Part shown: in pieces, positions 1-10,415 of the stretch
Numbering within the stretch: the stretch's first letter is position 1
Layout of the letters: each line of letters begins with the position of its first letter
NCBI GenBank assembly: GCA_015039465.1
Contig: MU130362.1
Location: 35,735-99,734 of the forward strand
Direction of reading: 5' to 3'
Source of the DNA: Phlegmacium glaucopus
Lineage: Eukaryota > Basidiomycota > Agaricomycetes > Agaricales > Cortinariaceae
Length of the DNA stretch: 64,000 nt
Program-made: the position numbers and the translations under genes
Notes under the pieces: generated by a model
Told to the model about the DNA's origin: nothing
Seen by the model: only the letters and a program-made list of their open reading frames with translations
Databases searched by the model: none

Positions 1-1820
1 CATCATTAGATGAAAAGTTCCACTCTACCTGTCTCGCACACGCATCCGTCTCAGGTCTATCAGGCCTCTTCCCAAGTGCTTTCTGAGAAGGACCACTATC
101 AGTGTCCACTTGAATCGGGCTTGGGTTTGTAGGCGGCTGATCATTCCCAAGACATCTCAACTGTTCCTCCAGGAGCTTTAGAGAGTTAGAATCAATGTAG
201 CGCACAAGTAGAAGAATACACGAGCTCACCTTAACGTTTTGAACCTCTATTTCAAGACGCTTCTCCCTGTCCTTAACACATTGCTGCAATTCCTGCTGGG
301 CTTGTTCTGCTTCGGCTACTCGACGCGAGTTTTGCTGAATGGCTTCTTTCATGGCTGCCTCAGATTCTACACCCAGGCCTTTGAAGATCTCTTCACGCAG
401 AACCAGACGATACCGCTCCAAAACTTCCTGCATAGACTCTTCACTAGATTTGCGCAGTTCATTCTAGAAAATACAAAATTAAAAAGGTTTTAATTCAAAT
501 TCCCAACAAAATATAAGCTTACAAGTTGTTTCTCGTGGCTTTCCTGTAGACCTCTGATTCTCTGATCCACCTCCACCTTGTGTTTGGCGACCTGCTCACT
601 CACAGCCTGCTCATGCATACCAACCAATATTTTGGCACGCCTAGCCTCTTCGCGTGCAGCAAGGGCATCTTGAATGGCTGCATCATGCGCTCGCTCCGCC
701 TTTATCCTTTCGTCGACAGCATGTTTTATCTCCTGTCGCGCCAATTCAAGTGCCACGTCATTCTCTTCCCATTGTTCCAAATCCAAGTCTTCTTTTGCTC
801 GCCGTTTAACCTCCTCCAGTTCTTTCTTAGCTCGTCGTTCAATCTCCTCCAATTCCCTCTTCATAGCCTCATGGACTTGAATTGACTATTCCTATGATAC
901 TTGAAGGGTCTTCTAGCAATTACATACCTCATCAAGTTGCTTCGACATGTCATTAACTGTCTGCTGAAGTGATGCTCTCTCCTGCGATACTGTCTTGAGT
1001 TCATTCGCCATCTTGACAAACTGTAAACTTGTGAGTTTTATTCAACTCAATAGCGATAGATGGCTTACATCAGTTTTCAGCCTCTCGACTTTTGCGGGTT
1101 CCCAGATTCGGACTCTGACTTTCGATCTTACACCATACCCCTAACGAACAGCGTCAGAAAGCTGGCATTCCTGAACAAGTAGAGCTTACTACATTGTCCT
1201 CGTACTCTGTAAGGTCATCTGGGGTTTCTTCCACGCTGGTGTCATTAACACGCTTTGGCTGCGCGAAGGTGTAAGCAGAAGACCAGCATTCCTGAATAAG
1301 CAGAACTTACTACCTTGTCCTCATACTCTAAATGTTCATCCGGGTGATCGTTTCTGCTTGTGACATGAGAACGCTTTCGCTGTATGAGGTCTTAAGCTTG
1401 ATACACTATAACAAAGGATAGGTGATGCCTAAACTCGCGTTTGACGATTCTGGCGGTGCAGCAGGGCGTTTTTGCTCCCGCTTAGACTGTGAAACTATGA
1501 CAGCTTGAGTCTCTGGTATCTCCGCACGCTGAATAGATTGATGAGTGAGGGTTGTCAATCGCTTCCGGCTAGACACAGGAGCTGGATTTGGAGGGGAAAG
1601 AGTTGTGATAATCGCTTGGTGTGATGAACTTGCAACATTCCGACGAAAAAGAAATGGGTGTTGTGTTTGTGTGGATTCAACATCCAAAGAGCGGCCGCCC
1701 TACATACCATGTTAGATAATGTCAAGAAAAACAATATTACCATACCTGAGAACTCTCTGCCTTCTCTAAATCGACATCATTAGGATGATAGTAGAGAGGT
1801 TTCATCATCCCTTTGAACAT
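1..1820 (-). CDS. Coiled-coil protein gene, 3' end outside the window
   Basis: Multi-exon gene on the minus strand, running off the left edge. The proposed ATG is at 1820-1818. Its first exon ends at 1747 on a phase-0 donor (gtatgg), and the next exon reads on in the same frame from a tatgtag acceptor near 1691. The N-terminal part is Ser/Thr/Pro-rich and basic. Two similar 69-nt exons (1311-1379, 1190-1258) follow, then a short basic exon (1074-1140). Strongly charged heptad-like exons come next: 928-1023, then the exon of 490-885 with repeated ELEEIERRAKKELEEVKRRAK-type text, then 236-470. These predict a long helical coiled coil. Introns are 42-60 nt with GT-AG ends. The junction near 1380-1440 is unclear and may use a weak gtttag donor. 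I do not recognise the family; a structural or scaffold role is inference from the coiled coil alone. Confidence 0.6.
1190..1379 (-). repeat. Tandemly duplicated 69-nt exon plus intron
   Basis: Exons 1311-1379 and 1190-1258 are both exactly 69 nt. Both encode a KR...TS...PD-L-EYED-(K/N)-V pattern and end in EYEDxV. The introns that follow them (1259-1310 and 1141-1189) also align: gtaagttctgcttattcagg versus gtaagctctacttgttcagg. The unit is about 121 bp, in phase, inside the coiled-coil gene. Confidence 0.75.
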
Positions 1821-1889
1821 CCTGGAATGATGGGTTGGATGGATTAGAACACGATAATGAAAACGAAGAGGATGAGGGACCTTCAAAAT

Positions 1890-2120
1890 GTATATCTGGA
1901 AAAAGAGATGAGTGGCGAAAAAAGATATGAGTGGCGAAAAAAGAGATATGAGTGGCGAAAAAAGATATGGGTGGTGAAAAAAGATATGAGTGGCGAAAAA
2001 GATATGAATGGCGAACAAAGGACCCTGACATGAAATATGACGAACCTGACATGAACCCTGACATGAAAGAAAGGAACCCTGACATAGGAAACCCGGCACG
2101 ATTGCGAAAGACCTGACATG
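1890..2120. repeat. Two adjoining minisatellites upstream of the coiled-coil gene
   Basis: About seven copies of a ~20 bp unit (agatatgagtggcgaaaaa and variants) run from about 1895 to 2020. Several copies of a cctgacatga-type unit follow at about 2025-2120. The array lies in the interval between two divergently transcribed genes (starts at 1820 - and 2409 +), so it occupies their shared upstream region. Confidence 0.75.
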
Positions 2121-2408
2121 AAGGACGACGAATCCCTTTAAAAACGCCTTCGGGTATCTTGAGTTCCAGAGTCCTACCCAAAGTCCTTCTTTCCATCCAA
2201 CAATGGTCACTACCCTTCCAGCTTTCCGCGCAACATCTAGAGTACGTCTCATCAGTAACTGAAAGGTTTTCTGATAAAACCTATTCAAAAGGACACTACG
2301 AGCAAATTCCATGCCCGATTCTATGGAATCAATTCCAATCGACCGGTCACCAAGGCAATCCACACCCAAGTGAACTCGCACGGGCGCGCACCTCGCTTGG
2401 ACTTGATT

Positions 2409-2780
2409 ATGGAGGGTAATCAGTTGCAGCCTTACATTCACAATAGCATTGTCGAAATCAACCACCGACAAAGAACAACGCGGTTTCATGTATTTGTTAA
2501 AAATCACCGTCGGCTACCTTTGAATGGGATGATAGAGAGGTGGACCAATATGCCATGGAAGGGAGATATAGTAGTTATGCGGAAAGGGATATCGCGGGAA
2601 CTCGTCAATATTTGTGCCAAGGATGCGTCTTTGGCTGATTTCGCGGTCAAGAAGTAAGGAGAATGTTCTATTGTCGACATGAATAATCCAATCTTACTTG
2701 ACCATGATAACAGGTTCGTTCAGCGAGTCAGGCAGAAGCGTCGTTTCTATATTCCCAAGAACCTTGTATTTCACAAGTAA
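2409..2780 (+). CDS. Small hypothetical protein, two exons, about 103 aa
   Basis: ATG at 2409. Exon 1 is 2409-2653; the intron is 2654-2713 (gtaagg...acag, 60 nt); exon 2 is 2714-2780, ending in TAA. The spliced frame stays open across the junction and gives a basic C-terminus (VRQKRRFYIPKNLVF). The N-terminal half holds a run of alternating hydrophobic and basic residues (RTTRFHVFVKNHRRLP, then PWKGDIVVMRKG). No signal peptide or membrane segment is visible. The pattern looks like a real compact domain, but I cannot assign a function. The start could be an in-frame codon upstream; 2409 is the first ATG next to the conserved-looking text. An open frame on the opposite strand overlaps it and is judged a shadow. 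Confidence 0.5.
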
Positions 2781-3484
2781 TTTTGAGGTCGAAGAAAAGA
2801 GACTCGTCACGAAAAAGGGTCTCGTTAGACGATGTGAGGGAGACTCAGGCGTCTGATGTTAAGAAAGTAAAATTACAAATCATGTCACGGTGTAGTACAA
2901 AATATGGCTTATACAAACAAAGTCAGTAGAACAATCAGGTATCATAATCGTTATAAGTACTACTAATTACAATTACATTCAAGGCAGCTGATTCACTGCA
3001 AGGTCTTCAAACCAGTACTCGCGGGTAAAAGTTGCGAACTTGTTAGGTCTGGACTTTTTATATTCTAACATATATATCGGGTGTTTATGCAGATAGCAGC
3101 GCTGCCTATATTATTTACCAAGGTCGCCCCTCCTGAATATGCGATGAACTACTCTCCATCCCCCACCACCGGCGATCACTCATATATCAAGATCCAACCC
3201 AGTACGCATGCCACCATCCTTATTCATTCTTTGCACGAGGTCATTGCATCGTGTCACCAAATGTTATTTTGACTAAGGAACTCAACATATCAGTGCGCAC
3301 CTTCTTTTTTTTTAAAAAAAAATAATCCTTCATTGTTCTTTTCTTTCATTGTTTTTTTGTTCTTTCGTTTGTTTCTTTAAAAAAATTCCTCATTGTTCTT
3401 AGATCTAACCCCATGCGAGTATGCGATTAGAACGGTAAATTTACAGACAAATTAATGGGGGTGATTCAATGAACAAAAGCAAAT
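2781..3484. other. No gene seen; contains one copy of an inverted dispersed repeat
   Basis: No splice-consistent coding found. The stretch 3243-3420, with T- and A-rich runs, recurs in inverted orientation at about 10,610-10,725. It is listed as a repeat. Confidence 0.5.
3243..3420 (+). repeat. Dispersed A/T-tract repeat, copy 1
   Basis: Begins tgcatcgtgtcaccaaatg and continues through ttattttgactaaggaactcaacatatcag, then T/A tracts and a cattgttctt motif. The same order of blocks is found on the minus strand at 10,610-10,725, about 7 kb away. Its nature (retroposed fragment or MITE) cannot be settled here. Confidence 0.55.
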
Positions 3485-3600
3485 CTAAATCAATGCTCCT
3501 TTGCCAGCTATGAAAATTTTCGGGTTTGATATTCCGATGAATGAAATTGCGAGAGTGGATGTGTTTACATAGTGGACTTCCTTCGCCGTTGCGTCTTTGA
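3485..3600 (-). pseudogene. Casein kinase 1 catalytic-loop fragment
   Basis: Read on the minus strand, a short stretch encodes HIHSRNFIHRNIKPENF. This is the CK1-type catalytic loop (the family has [15 protein letters not shown]) with the HRD aspartate changed to Asn. Nothing before or after it continues a kinase fold, so this is an isolated, inactive fragment. It is the same segment as found on the plus strand at about 6,190-6,300. Confidence 0.65.
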
Positions 3601-4529
3601 AGGACATGGGCCAACTCTGAGAACGGAAGGGGTAGATTAGGAGGACAAGCGATCTCATTGGGTGATTACGCACTTTGAGCCCTGAGTGACTTGTGTAGTT
3701 TGAGACGTCCTCTTTGGAAGTACTTATGACGAAAGTACCGAGAATCTCTTTGTTTAGAAAGTATTATAGCACAAGTTGATAGGCGAAGAGGCTGCTCGTC
3801 GTCTGAGACAGCCCGTGGAACACCAAGGCTTTTTTGTTTGCGGGAGCAATGTAAACAATCAGTGCGACCAGCAGCCACGGCGCTTGGAGTCCTTTTCTCA
3901 AAGTATCACATCTTACTTTAAAGATGAGCGCCGACTTCAACAATTGGAGCTGTACTGGTAAAGGCTCTCGGTACCGAACTTCAATAGTCCTCCTATGGTG
4001 CCCTTCCTAAATCCTTCAGCACGATAGAGTTTATCTTCCCAGGACCCCGGATACGTTAAGCAGGATTGAGTTCAATATTTAGACTCCAGCATATTCTACG
4101 ACTCCTAAACATCTGTGATGTGGGCACAAAAACAGATGGGCGAAAGTGTTCGGACTTTCTGGTAGAGATTGATCCATCCAAGATCAGAGATCAGCAAAAG
4201 CTTTCGGGTCGCCTGGTGGTAGCTTTTAATGAAAGGATATATTAATCCTAGATGAGTAGGTATTGAATTGTAAAAGCTGGGACCCACATAATCCATAACA
4301 TCTCCCAATGCAGTTGTTTCCTAGATGTTGATGACTTTAAGAGAGGTTTCCGTAGAATTTCTTTGATTTATGTATCTTCTTGACATTAGATAGACTATCA
4401 AAATACTTCGTACTTTACCATACACTTTACTATACAACAGTCGTTGGTAAGTTGGAGCAGATTCATAGGGGCCTCCATGAGTGACGGTATTATCTATAGC
4501 GATCATCGTCACGGTGTTCTGCTCATTTG
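3601..4529. other. No supported gene
   Basis: Only short unlinked open frames of about 60-70 codons on both strands. No splice signals tie them together and no family is recognised. Confidence 0.4.
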
Positions 4530-4925
4530 TGACAATTGACGATTGCGGCGTGTTGATGATAATACATACTATGAAGCACTGATGCCGACAGCTTTTTCAG
4601 GCATATCCAATTATCGTGCAGATTATGAATTATCCACCGATGCCTACAACGACGAAAGAACACGAACGAGGTAAGTCTCAGTGCAGTTCCATATGATACC
4701 AGTCTTACTAGATTTTTTTTGACAAGCGATTGCAGCGTGTTGAATCAGGACAAACATTTGTCCTCGCTGCCTCCGCGCTATGAAGCAGAGTCCTTCACCG
4801 ATGCCGACAGCCCTTCCAGGCATATCCAATTATCGATTATGAATTATCCACCGATGTCTACAATGACGAAAGAACGTAAGTCTCAGTGTAATTCCAGATG
4901 ATACCAGTCTTATTAGTGATCCTTT
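4530..4925 (+). repeat. Imperfect tandem duplication of an exon-like segment
   Basis: Two blocks, about 4,575-4,700 and 4,775-4,915, share the text ggcatatccaattatcg, attatgaattatccaccgatg, gacgaaagaac and gtaagtctcagtg. The first copy reads as an exon ending at a gtaagt donor (plus strand, ...NYRADYELSTDAYNDERTR). The second has lost six bases in the middle and continues in a different frame. Host gene not recognised. Confidence 0.55.
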
Positions 4926-5016
4926 CTCCCGAGTCCCATTTCTTCCCGTCAGAGAGGAATTTCATTCAAAACGAAATCAGGGTGCAGATCCAGTGACGCG
5001 ATGAACAAAGCCCACC

Positions 5017-5400
5017 TTTGTCGTCTCTTCACACTCAAGTGATGGGTTCGGTTCTTTCGGTGTGTTGTCTATCCCTTCCGACGTCGAGACACTTAAACCA
5101 TTCTCTTCAGGTGGTACTCATTATCTCGGAACCAACATCATCTCAGGCGAGGAAGTCACCATCAAACTTGAATCAGTCAAAGCTAAGCACCCAAAACTCG
5201 AATATGAATCAAAGGTTTACATTATACAAGGCCCTCGCTGAAGGCGTCAGTGTCCCTTTTGTCAGATAGTTCGGTACCGAACGCGATTACAATGCTATGG
5301 ACCTCGTCCTCCTTGGTCCTTTCTATTGAAGACCTTTCCAATTTCTGTAGCTGCAACTTCAGTATAACGACTGCTGTTCTTCTGATCAACTGGTTCGTTT
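5017..5400 (+). pseudogene. Casein kinase 1 N-lobe pseudogene fragment
   Basis: Across frames the plus strand spells a CK1 N-lobe. First a G-loop-adjacent [11 protein letters not shown], then the VAIK-type lysine motif (here [20 protein letters not shown]), then FGTERDYNAM and an LLGPF-type stretch, ending at DQLV near 5,390. Stop codons and frame changes break it. The next CK1 segment, expected to start right after 'ADQL', appears only at about 6,190. A foreign kinase fragment fills the gap (see 5,461-6,143). Confidence 0.75.
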
Positions 5401-5460
5401 AATGTTTTACACATTCTCTTACTCATTTTTCATACTTTCGTAACTATTCAATTAAGCATG

Positions 5461-6143
5461 GATGACCTGATGTCGTCGACGTTCAAGCTCACCAATTTCG
5501 GGGCTGGTATGTTTTAATTTATCTTAAGTGATTTCTCCTACAGAATCTTTTGAGAATTATAGCCAACAGGATGGAAAATCGATTCGCGCAAGTCATCCAG
5601 CCACGTGCTCTTCGTGCTCCTGAAGTTATTATTGGAGCTGACTGGGATACAAAGGCCAATATCTGGAACTTGGGCTGCTTAGTATGTTTTCACTCCTTCT
5701 CCGCGAGTAGCTCTTGAAAACAATTAATTTAGTTATACGAATTTGCGCGAGGCGCCCCACTTTTCAACCCCTTCTGGAAGAATGAAGAATCTGGGATGAA
5801 ACCCGCTGAGGCGCATCTAGCTCAAATTACTGGTTTATTTGGCCAATTTCCCTTCGAATTTATGAGGAAAGGCACGGAATCGAATTGGTACTTCGATGAC
5901 AAAGGTCAGTGCTATCCCTGCTACTGTTTCTCTCACATGAATTCACAATTCCACTCAGGTCATCTCTTAAAGGGTGCAGGACGCTACGTGATGACTCTTG
6001 AGGCTCTATTGTCAAGAGCCAGGCATTTGCCTCAGGAAATTCAAGAGGTTGCCAACTTGTCCCAGATGCTAGTCATTGACCCGACAAAGCGACTGTCGGC
6101 TGGCCAACTTCTAGAGCACCCTTGGCTCCAGAATGTCAACTAG
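5461..6143 (+). pseudogene. SRPK-like protein kinase C-lobe fragment
   Basis: Four exons with GT-AG introns. The first contains FKLTNFGAG, which is the activation-segment DFG position with Asp changed to Asn. The second holds the APE-type motif RAPEVIIGADWDTKANIWNLG (subdomains VIII-IX, SRPK/CMGC style). The third begins LYEFARGAPLFNP. The last carries a typical kinase C-terminus, [20 protein letters not shown], ending in TAG at about 6,143. The N-lobe and HRD loop are absent and the metal-binding Asp is lost, so activity is not expected. It lies exactly between the two parts of a CK1 pseudogene. Confidence 0.7.
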
Positions 6144-6184
6144 ACTCTTCACACGTCCTCAAGACGAGTTGTGGCTCACTGTCA

Positions 6185-6305
6185 GAGGGCGCAGCGAACA
6201 GATTTCTCACATCGAGTACATCCACTCCCATAATTTCATTCATCGGGATATCAAACCCGACAATTTTTGTAGCCGGAAAAGGAGCATTCGTTGATAAATT
6301 CAAAG
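6185..6305 (+). pseudogene. Casein kinase 1 catalytic-loop fragment (continuation)
   Basis: The plus strand encodes [18 protein letters not shown] followed by IKPDNFC and then a stop. In CK1 this directly follows the 'ADQL' at which the upstream fragment (5,017-5,400) stops. The two pieces therefore look like one CK1 pseudogene split by about 790 bp. Confidence 0.7.
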
Positions 6306-6510
6306 CAGCGAAGAGGCAGCTCATCCCTGCTCCTCGTGTTCCTCTCCAATATACCACTCCTTTGAATTTTTGAATTGGCTTCCGTTGGTTCATTTATACT
6401 ATTAATACACTCAGGATATCATTTGCATGGTTACCAATAAATATGATCTATTCGAATTATCTGGACAAGCGTGCATATCCCTACTCTAATAACATCAGTT
6501 CCTCCACTCT

Positions 6511-8148
6511 TCATAAGTTGTGGAAAGATAGGCAAGAAACTATATGGATCATTAGACGAGTATTAATGACTAAAGTCCAACCACTTGCCTGCCAGAAATA
6601 CGGAGACCAGCTGGTATATGTTACCAGCAAGCCCACAATGTAAATGTGGATGTATATGTTCCTTAGATCCACAATAGTAACAGGGCTTACATTTACTTGT
6701 GGATCAGGAATGGTTGCTCGCTCTTCGTTAGCCACCTCCTCCAACTGTCAATGTCAATGTAGTATTGCTCTCCTTAGTTGAGAAAATACTCACCTCTTTC
6801 TGAAATAGACTGATAGTCCCGCCAGTTGATCCGCAGGTGATCTGCCCACCGTTCGCACTTGTTGCGGCAACTGTCTGCGTCATATCTCTCACTTATCAGG
6901 TCGATCAACAACACAATACCTCAGAGGGAAACGTTCCTGAAACAAACCTTTTCCTGATGTCAGTGTTTGAAGGCATTCGCCCGTGGTCACATCCATTATG
7001 TAGACTTTGTTGCTGTCGCTCCCACAGACAGCAATTTTGGCGCCATCTGTGAAAGCGCACTGCTTTGTGAACCTTCGCGTGGGAGCCAATGAAAGAGATC
7101 GTGAAGGGTTGTTTGCGGGGAGGTTATAGACATCAAAAAGAGTGGTGGTAAGGTTGTCCACAATTAATATTGTTTCATCAGATGAAAGAGCTGCGCTCCC
7201 ACTAAACAGGAAAGATGTTTCGGCGCCATTATCTCCGCTATACAAGATTGTGACTCACATTCCACCAGCTAGAGTTTTTTTCCATAAAACATTGGAATTT
7301 TGTGCTTCGCGACAACACCTGCGGTACACTATGAGGACTTTTCAAAAGTAATAGGACTCTCTGCTTACATCTCTCCATTTTCCAGGCCAAAGGTTAACAG
7401 GCTTTGGTTCGCACCACCGAAGAAAAGCGCAGCGCGGGGAACAACACCGCTTGTATTCACGGTCCATAGATGCTTCAGATTTGCTTACACTGGATATTAG
7501 TTTGCTGAAGAAGGCGATGCCAAAGACTCACCTCTTTTGACACCCTTTTTGAGACTGAACATCTTTATTTGCCCCGAGTGACTGGTGATTACAAGACGAG
7601 AGTTTAAATGGTCATAGGCCTGGGTTTCCACTGTGTTGTTGAAGTCGAACGGGGTGAAGGTCACCGCCTCCTTCCAGAAAAATGGCTAGATGGGCATCAG
7701 CCAAAGTTTGGGTACCGGAGAACTTCATGAACGCACTAGGCTGTCACTTGACATGGGACACAAAGTCAGACAACCCCTTCCGGTCCCCACAGAAAGCAAA
7801 GTACTTTGCTCGCTCTCCGTATAAATCCAGGTTAAGGCAGTTACCTGACCCCACTTCTCGCTATAAAGTGTTTGCACACATTTGTAGTCTGCAGTGGTCC
7901 AGACACGGACGCGTTCATCGTCAGCTATAGTTGTTCTCATGAGTGAATATGATGGAGTGGATCAATTAGTTTTCGTACCCCCGCCGAGAAGAAGCTTTCC
8001 GTCCTGTGAGAAAAGAATAGCATTCACAGAGACTTTGGTGCCCTTGAGCTCCGCACGCAAGGTGTACTGAGGTAGCTGATCATGAGGGACGTTCAGCGGC
8101 TGTTAGGCGAAAAGAATGACTGAAAATACCAACGTTTGTGAGAGCCAT
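6511..8148 (-). CDS. WD40-repeat protein with probable C-terminal membrane segment
   Basis: Multi-exon minus-strand gene. The ATG at 8148 gives MALTN, then a very short intron (34 nt as drawn), then PLNVPHDQLPQYTLRAELKG. WD40-like blades follow: SVNAILFSQDGKLLLGGG, DDERVRVWTTADYKCVQTL, a blade ending SGQIKMFSLKKG, LWTVNTSGVVPRAALFFGG, KQCAFTDGAKIAVCGSDSNK with VYIMDVTTGECLQTL, and a last blade ATSANGGQITCGSTGGTISL. The final exon reads NIYIHIYIVGLLVTYTSW, a likely membrane-spanning segment. Introns fall between blades. The layout matches a WD40 family I associate with Agaricomycetes, of unknown function. A scaffold role is inferred from the propeller fold. Some exon borders (around 7,680 and 7,270) are tentative and the gene may be damaged. 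Confidence 0.65.
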
Positions 8149-8393
8149 GGTGATTGTGGTGTAAGATGGTAGATATAATGTGCCAATGTAAACCAATGGA
8201 AAAAGTGGATAGGGCTGGCTCAGTGGCTCATAAAAGTGGGTTGCAGGGCTCAGTAGCTCTTCGGAGTTAAAAGAAAATTATCAAACATGAGGAAAATCAA
8301 TCTAAGATCGTCTTTGTGTTTCAATACCAACAATGGAAGCCAGCACAGATTTAAAGCCCACCTTCCTGGTTGATTACCACCCATTGCCCAAGT

Positions 8394-9136
8394 ATGGTCG
8401 CCAACTACATTCAACGCCCCTTCCCCCTCATTACTCCCCACACCAAATTTCAACTTGCACCTCTGCCCCCTTTGCCAACTATCACACCACACATTGAGTT
8501 CAACATAGAACGACTAGCTGCTCATTCCAATGCAACGTTGGGAAGCCTGAGGGAGAGGCGGAGTTTGGGTCATCAACATCAACCTGAGCTCGAGAATCAA
8601 TCGCAAGGCTCAGATCAGGAACCGGACCGGCTCCCACCAGCCTTGTCCCAGGCGTCACCCCCAAACAAGATACCCAAGCCTCCTGGTGAACCTGGTAGGC
8701 CTGGTTCAGGAGGGTTTTGCGTGGAAACTACCCTTGTTGATAGCCACCAATGGACCAAAGAAGCCGTTGACGATCTTTCGGTATGGAAGTACCAAAGTCT
8801 TGACTCTTGACTAAGGACTGATTCACATTTATCCTTTTGAAGGATGCTGTCCGCGCAGAGGCGCGTAGAACCCTTGACATGACTGTTAGTTTCCGCAGCC
8901 AAGAGAAGAAGCTAATTGAAAAAATATGTGAAAAGGTTCCTCTCACCTTTTAAAGGTTTTTCTGTCTACTGAACAACCACATAAAGATGGTGGATCGTTG
9001 GCCAGAATTGGATGATTACGATGGCCACTGGCCAGTTCGCAGTATCTTGAAACTTGTGCTCAAATATGGAGCAGAAGCATCACGCCGTGCTACCATGAAG
9101 GAAACTAATAATTGTCTTCGTTCTGCAATTGCCTAA
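8394..9136 (+). CDS. Hypothetical protein, three exons, about 209 aa
   Basis: ATG at 8394. Exons are 8394-8780, 8843-8935 and 8987-9136, with phase-0 introns of 62 and 51 nt. TAA is at 9134-9136. The N-terminal 120 residues are Pro/Gln-rich and probably disordered (PPLPTITPH, PPGEPGRPGSGG). The C-terminal ~85 residues form a compact charged helical region: DAVRAEARRTLDMTVSFRSQ, then WPELDDYDGHWPVRSIL, then LKYGAEASRRA. That pattern (helix, 'FRSQ', 'YxxHWPVR', 'LKYxxxxxR') resembles a small domain I believe recurs in Agaricomycete proteins of unknown role; this is recollection and was not searched. No catalytic motif seen. It is convergent with the RING gene. Confidence 0.65.
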
Positions 9137-9228
9137 GTCTTATGATATAATATCGATATTAGAATCCAGAGTAGTGTATATTATCCTTAAAAGTATTTGT
9201 AGATCACAAGATGAAAATTGTTTGCCTG

Positions 9229-10415
9229 CTAAATCGACGGCACATCGCAAATGGTCTGAATGGCACCGGAAGCCATCATAATCAATTCTGAAAGGCCGAA
9301 AATTGAATGATTTTTGACCTGCGCAGTAACGCGGCACAAAGGGCAGCAAAAATTGTTTCTAATCTCGTCCTGTGCATTTTCCCATTCTTGGAGGCAGTTA
9401 AGGCAAAAGATGTGGCCGCATGCAAGGCTGGAGAGGAACATTCTGTCAATGTAAGATCAGGAGGCTTGCCATGAGGACTTACGGGGTGGGTCGATCCATG
9501 GTGCAAAGACAGATCTTGCATTGGCCAAACTGATAGAGTGAAGAGACAATCTAGGAAGCGGAATTCAGGGGAATGTGACTCTGCATAATTTTGAAACGCA
9601 CAGGAACCAATCGATCTCTCTCGTCTTTGACTTGCTGCAATTCCTGTGGGTATCAAATGAGTGACAAGCACAGATTGAGATACAAATCACCAACGTTTTG
9701 AAGGTGCAAAACATAGTTATTTAATTCGCAGCACTTACCTTCAAGAGTTGAATAATTCTAACATTATATTAGTATCTTTCTACTTATCGCGGCAACACAA
9801 TAGCCTACCGCGAGTGCGTGTTGCATCGACGTCTGAAGGTTGGCATTCTCGCGATTGCTGTCATCAAGCCTTGCAGCGAGGGCTTGATTCTCCTGTATAC
9901 TAAGTCAACTACTGGCCATATTACAAATGTCAATCGACTTACCTGTTTATAGCGATCCTCTACCTGTTCAAGGGTCTGCCGTGCATCTAAAAACAACTGC
10001 TCTCGTGCAACTACGTGTTTGGCATTCTCAGTAATGCTGTTGTCAAGTTTTGTGGCAAGGGCCTGGTACTCCTGAACAGGGGTTTCAATTATTTAGCGCG
10101 CGATACTATGGTTTGACTCGCGCGATTGTATCGCCCCTCAATTCCTAAAAGGTTCCTTTCTGAGGCTGAGAGTCGCCGTTGTAGTTCGAGTACCTCAAAA
10201 CTAGCTTGATCACTTGACTCCTCATCGCTGGCGAAATCAATCTGGTGGTCCCCAGTAGCGGAAATATGTCTCTGTGTGTCTGGGGAGTGCTGGCATACCG
10301 TAGTCCGAAGTATCGAGTCATTTTTTCTGGACATGTATTGGATGGCGCCAGAAGACGCTTGCTTTGGCTTGAAAGCCTCAGTTATCCTAGCTCTCTTTTC
10401 TGAAGACTTTGGCAT
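9229..10415 (-). CDS. RING finger / coiled-coil protein (putative E3 ubiquitin ligase)
   Basis: ATG at 10415. Exon 1 encodes a low-complexity N-terminus (SSEKRARITEAFKPKQ) and then a helical stretch (LELQRRLSASERN). Two further exons repeat a motif: EYQALATKLDNSITENAK and ENQALAARLDDSNRENAN, an exon-level internal duplication that predicts a coiled coil. A short exon with ELQQVKDERDRLVP leads by a gtgcgt donor to the RING. The RING reads C-K-I-C (exon FGQCKICLCTMDRPTP), then an intron, then SLACGHIFCLNCLQEW, then CPLC, in a C3HC4-like arrangement. TAG/TGA is near 9,229. RING domains recruit E2 enzymes, so ubiquitin ligase activity is inferred from the fold. Partner and substrate are unknown. 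Confidence 0.75.

Noticed and set aside
1737..2507. 256-codon open frame on the minus strand
   Set aside because: Its first third is antisense to the spliced plus-strand gene 2,409-2,780, and the rest reads through a minisatellite (repeated SPLISFF/ATHIFF text). Only its last ~25 codons (1,747-1,820) are used, as the first exon of the coiled-coil gene.
6122..6373. An 83-codon protein ([16 protein letters not shown]...)
   Set aside because: Out-of-frame reading of the CK1 catalytic-loop fragment; the kinase frame gives [10 protein letters not shown].
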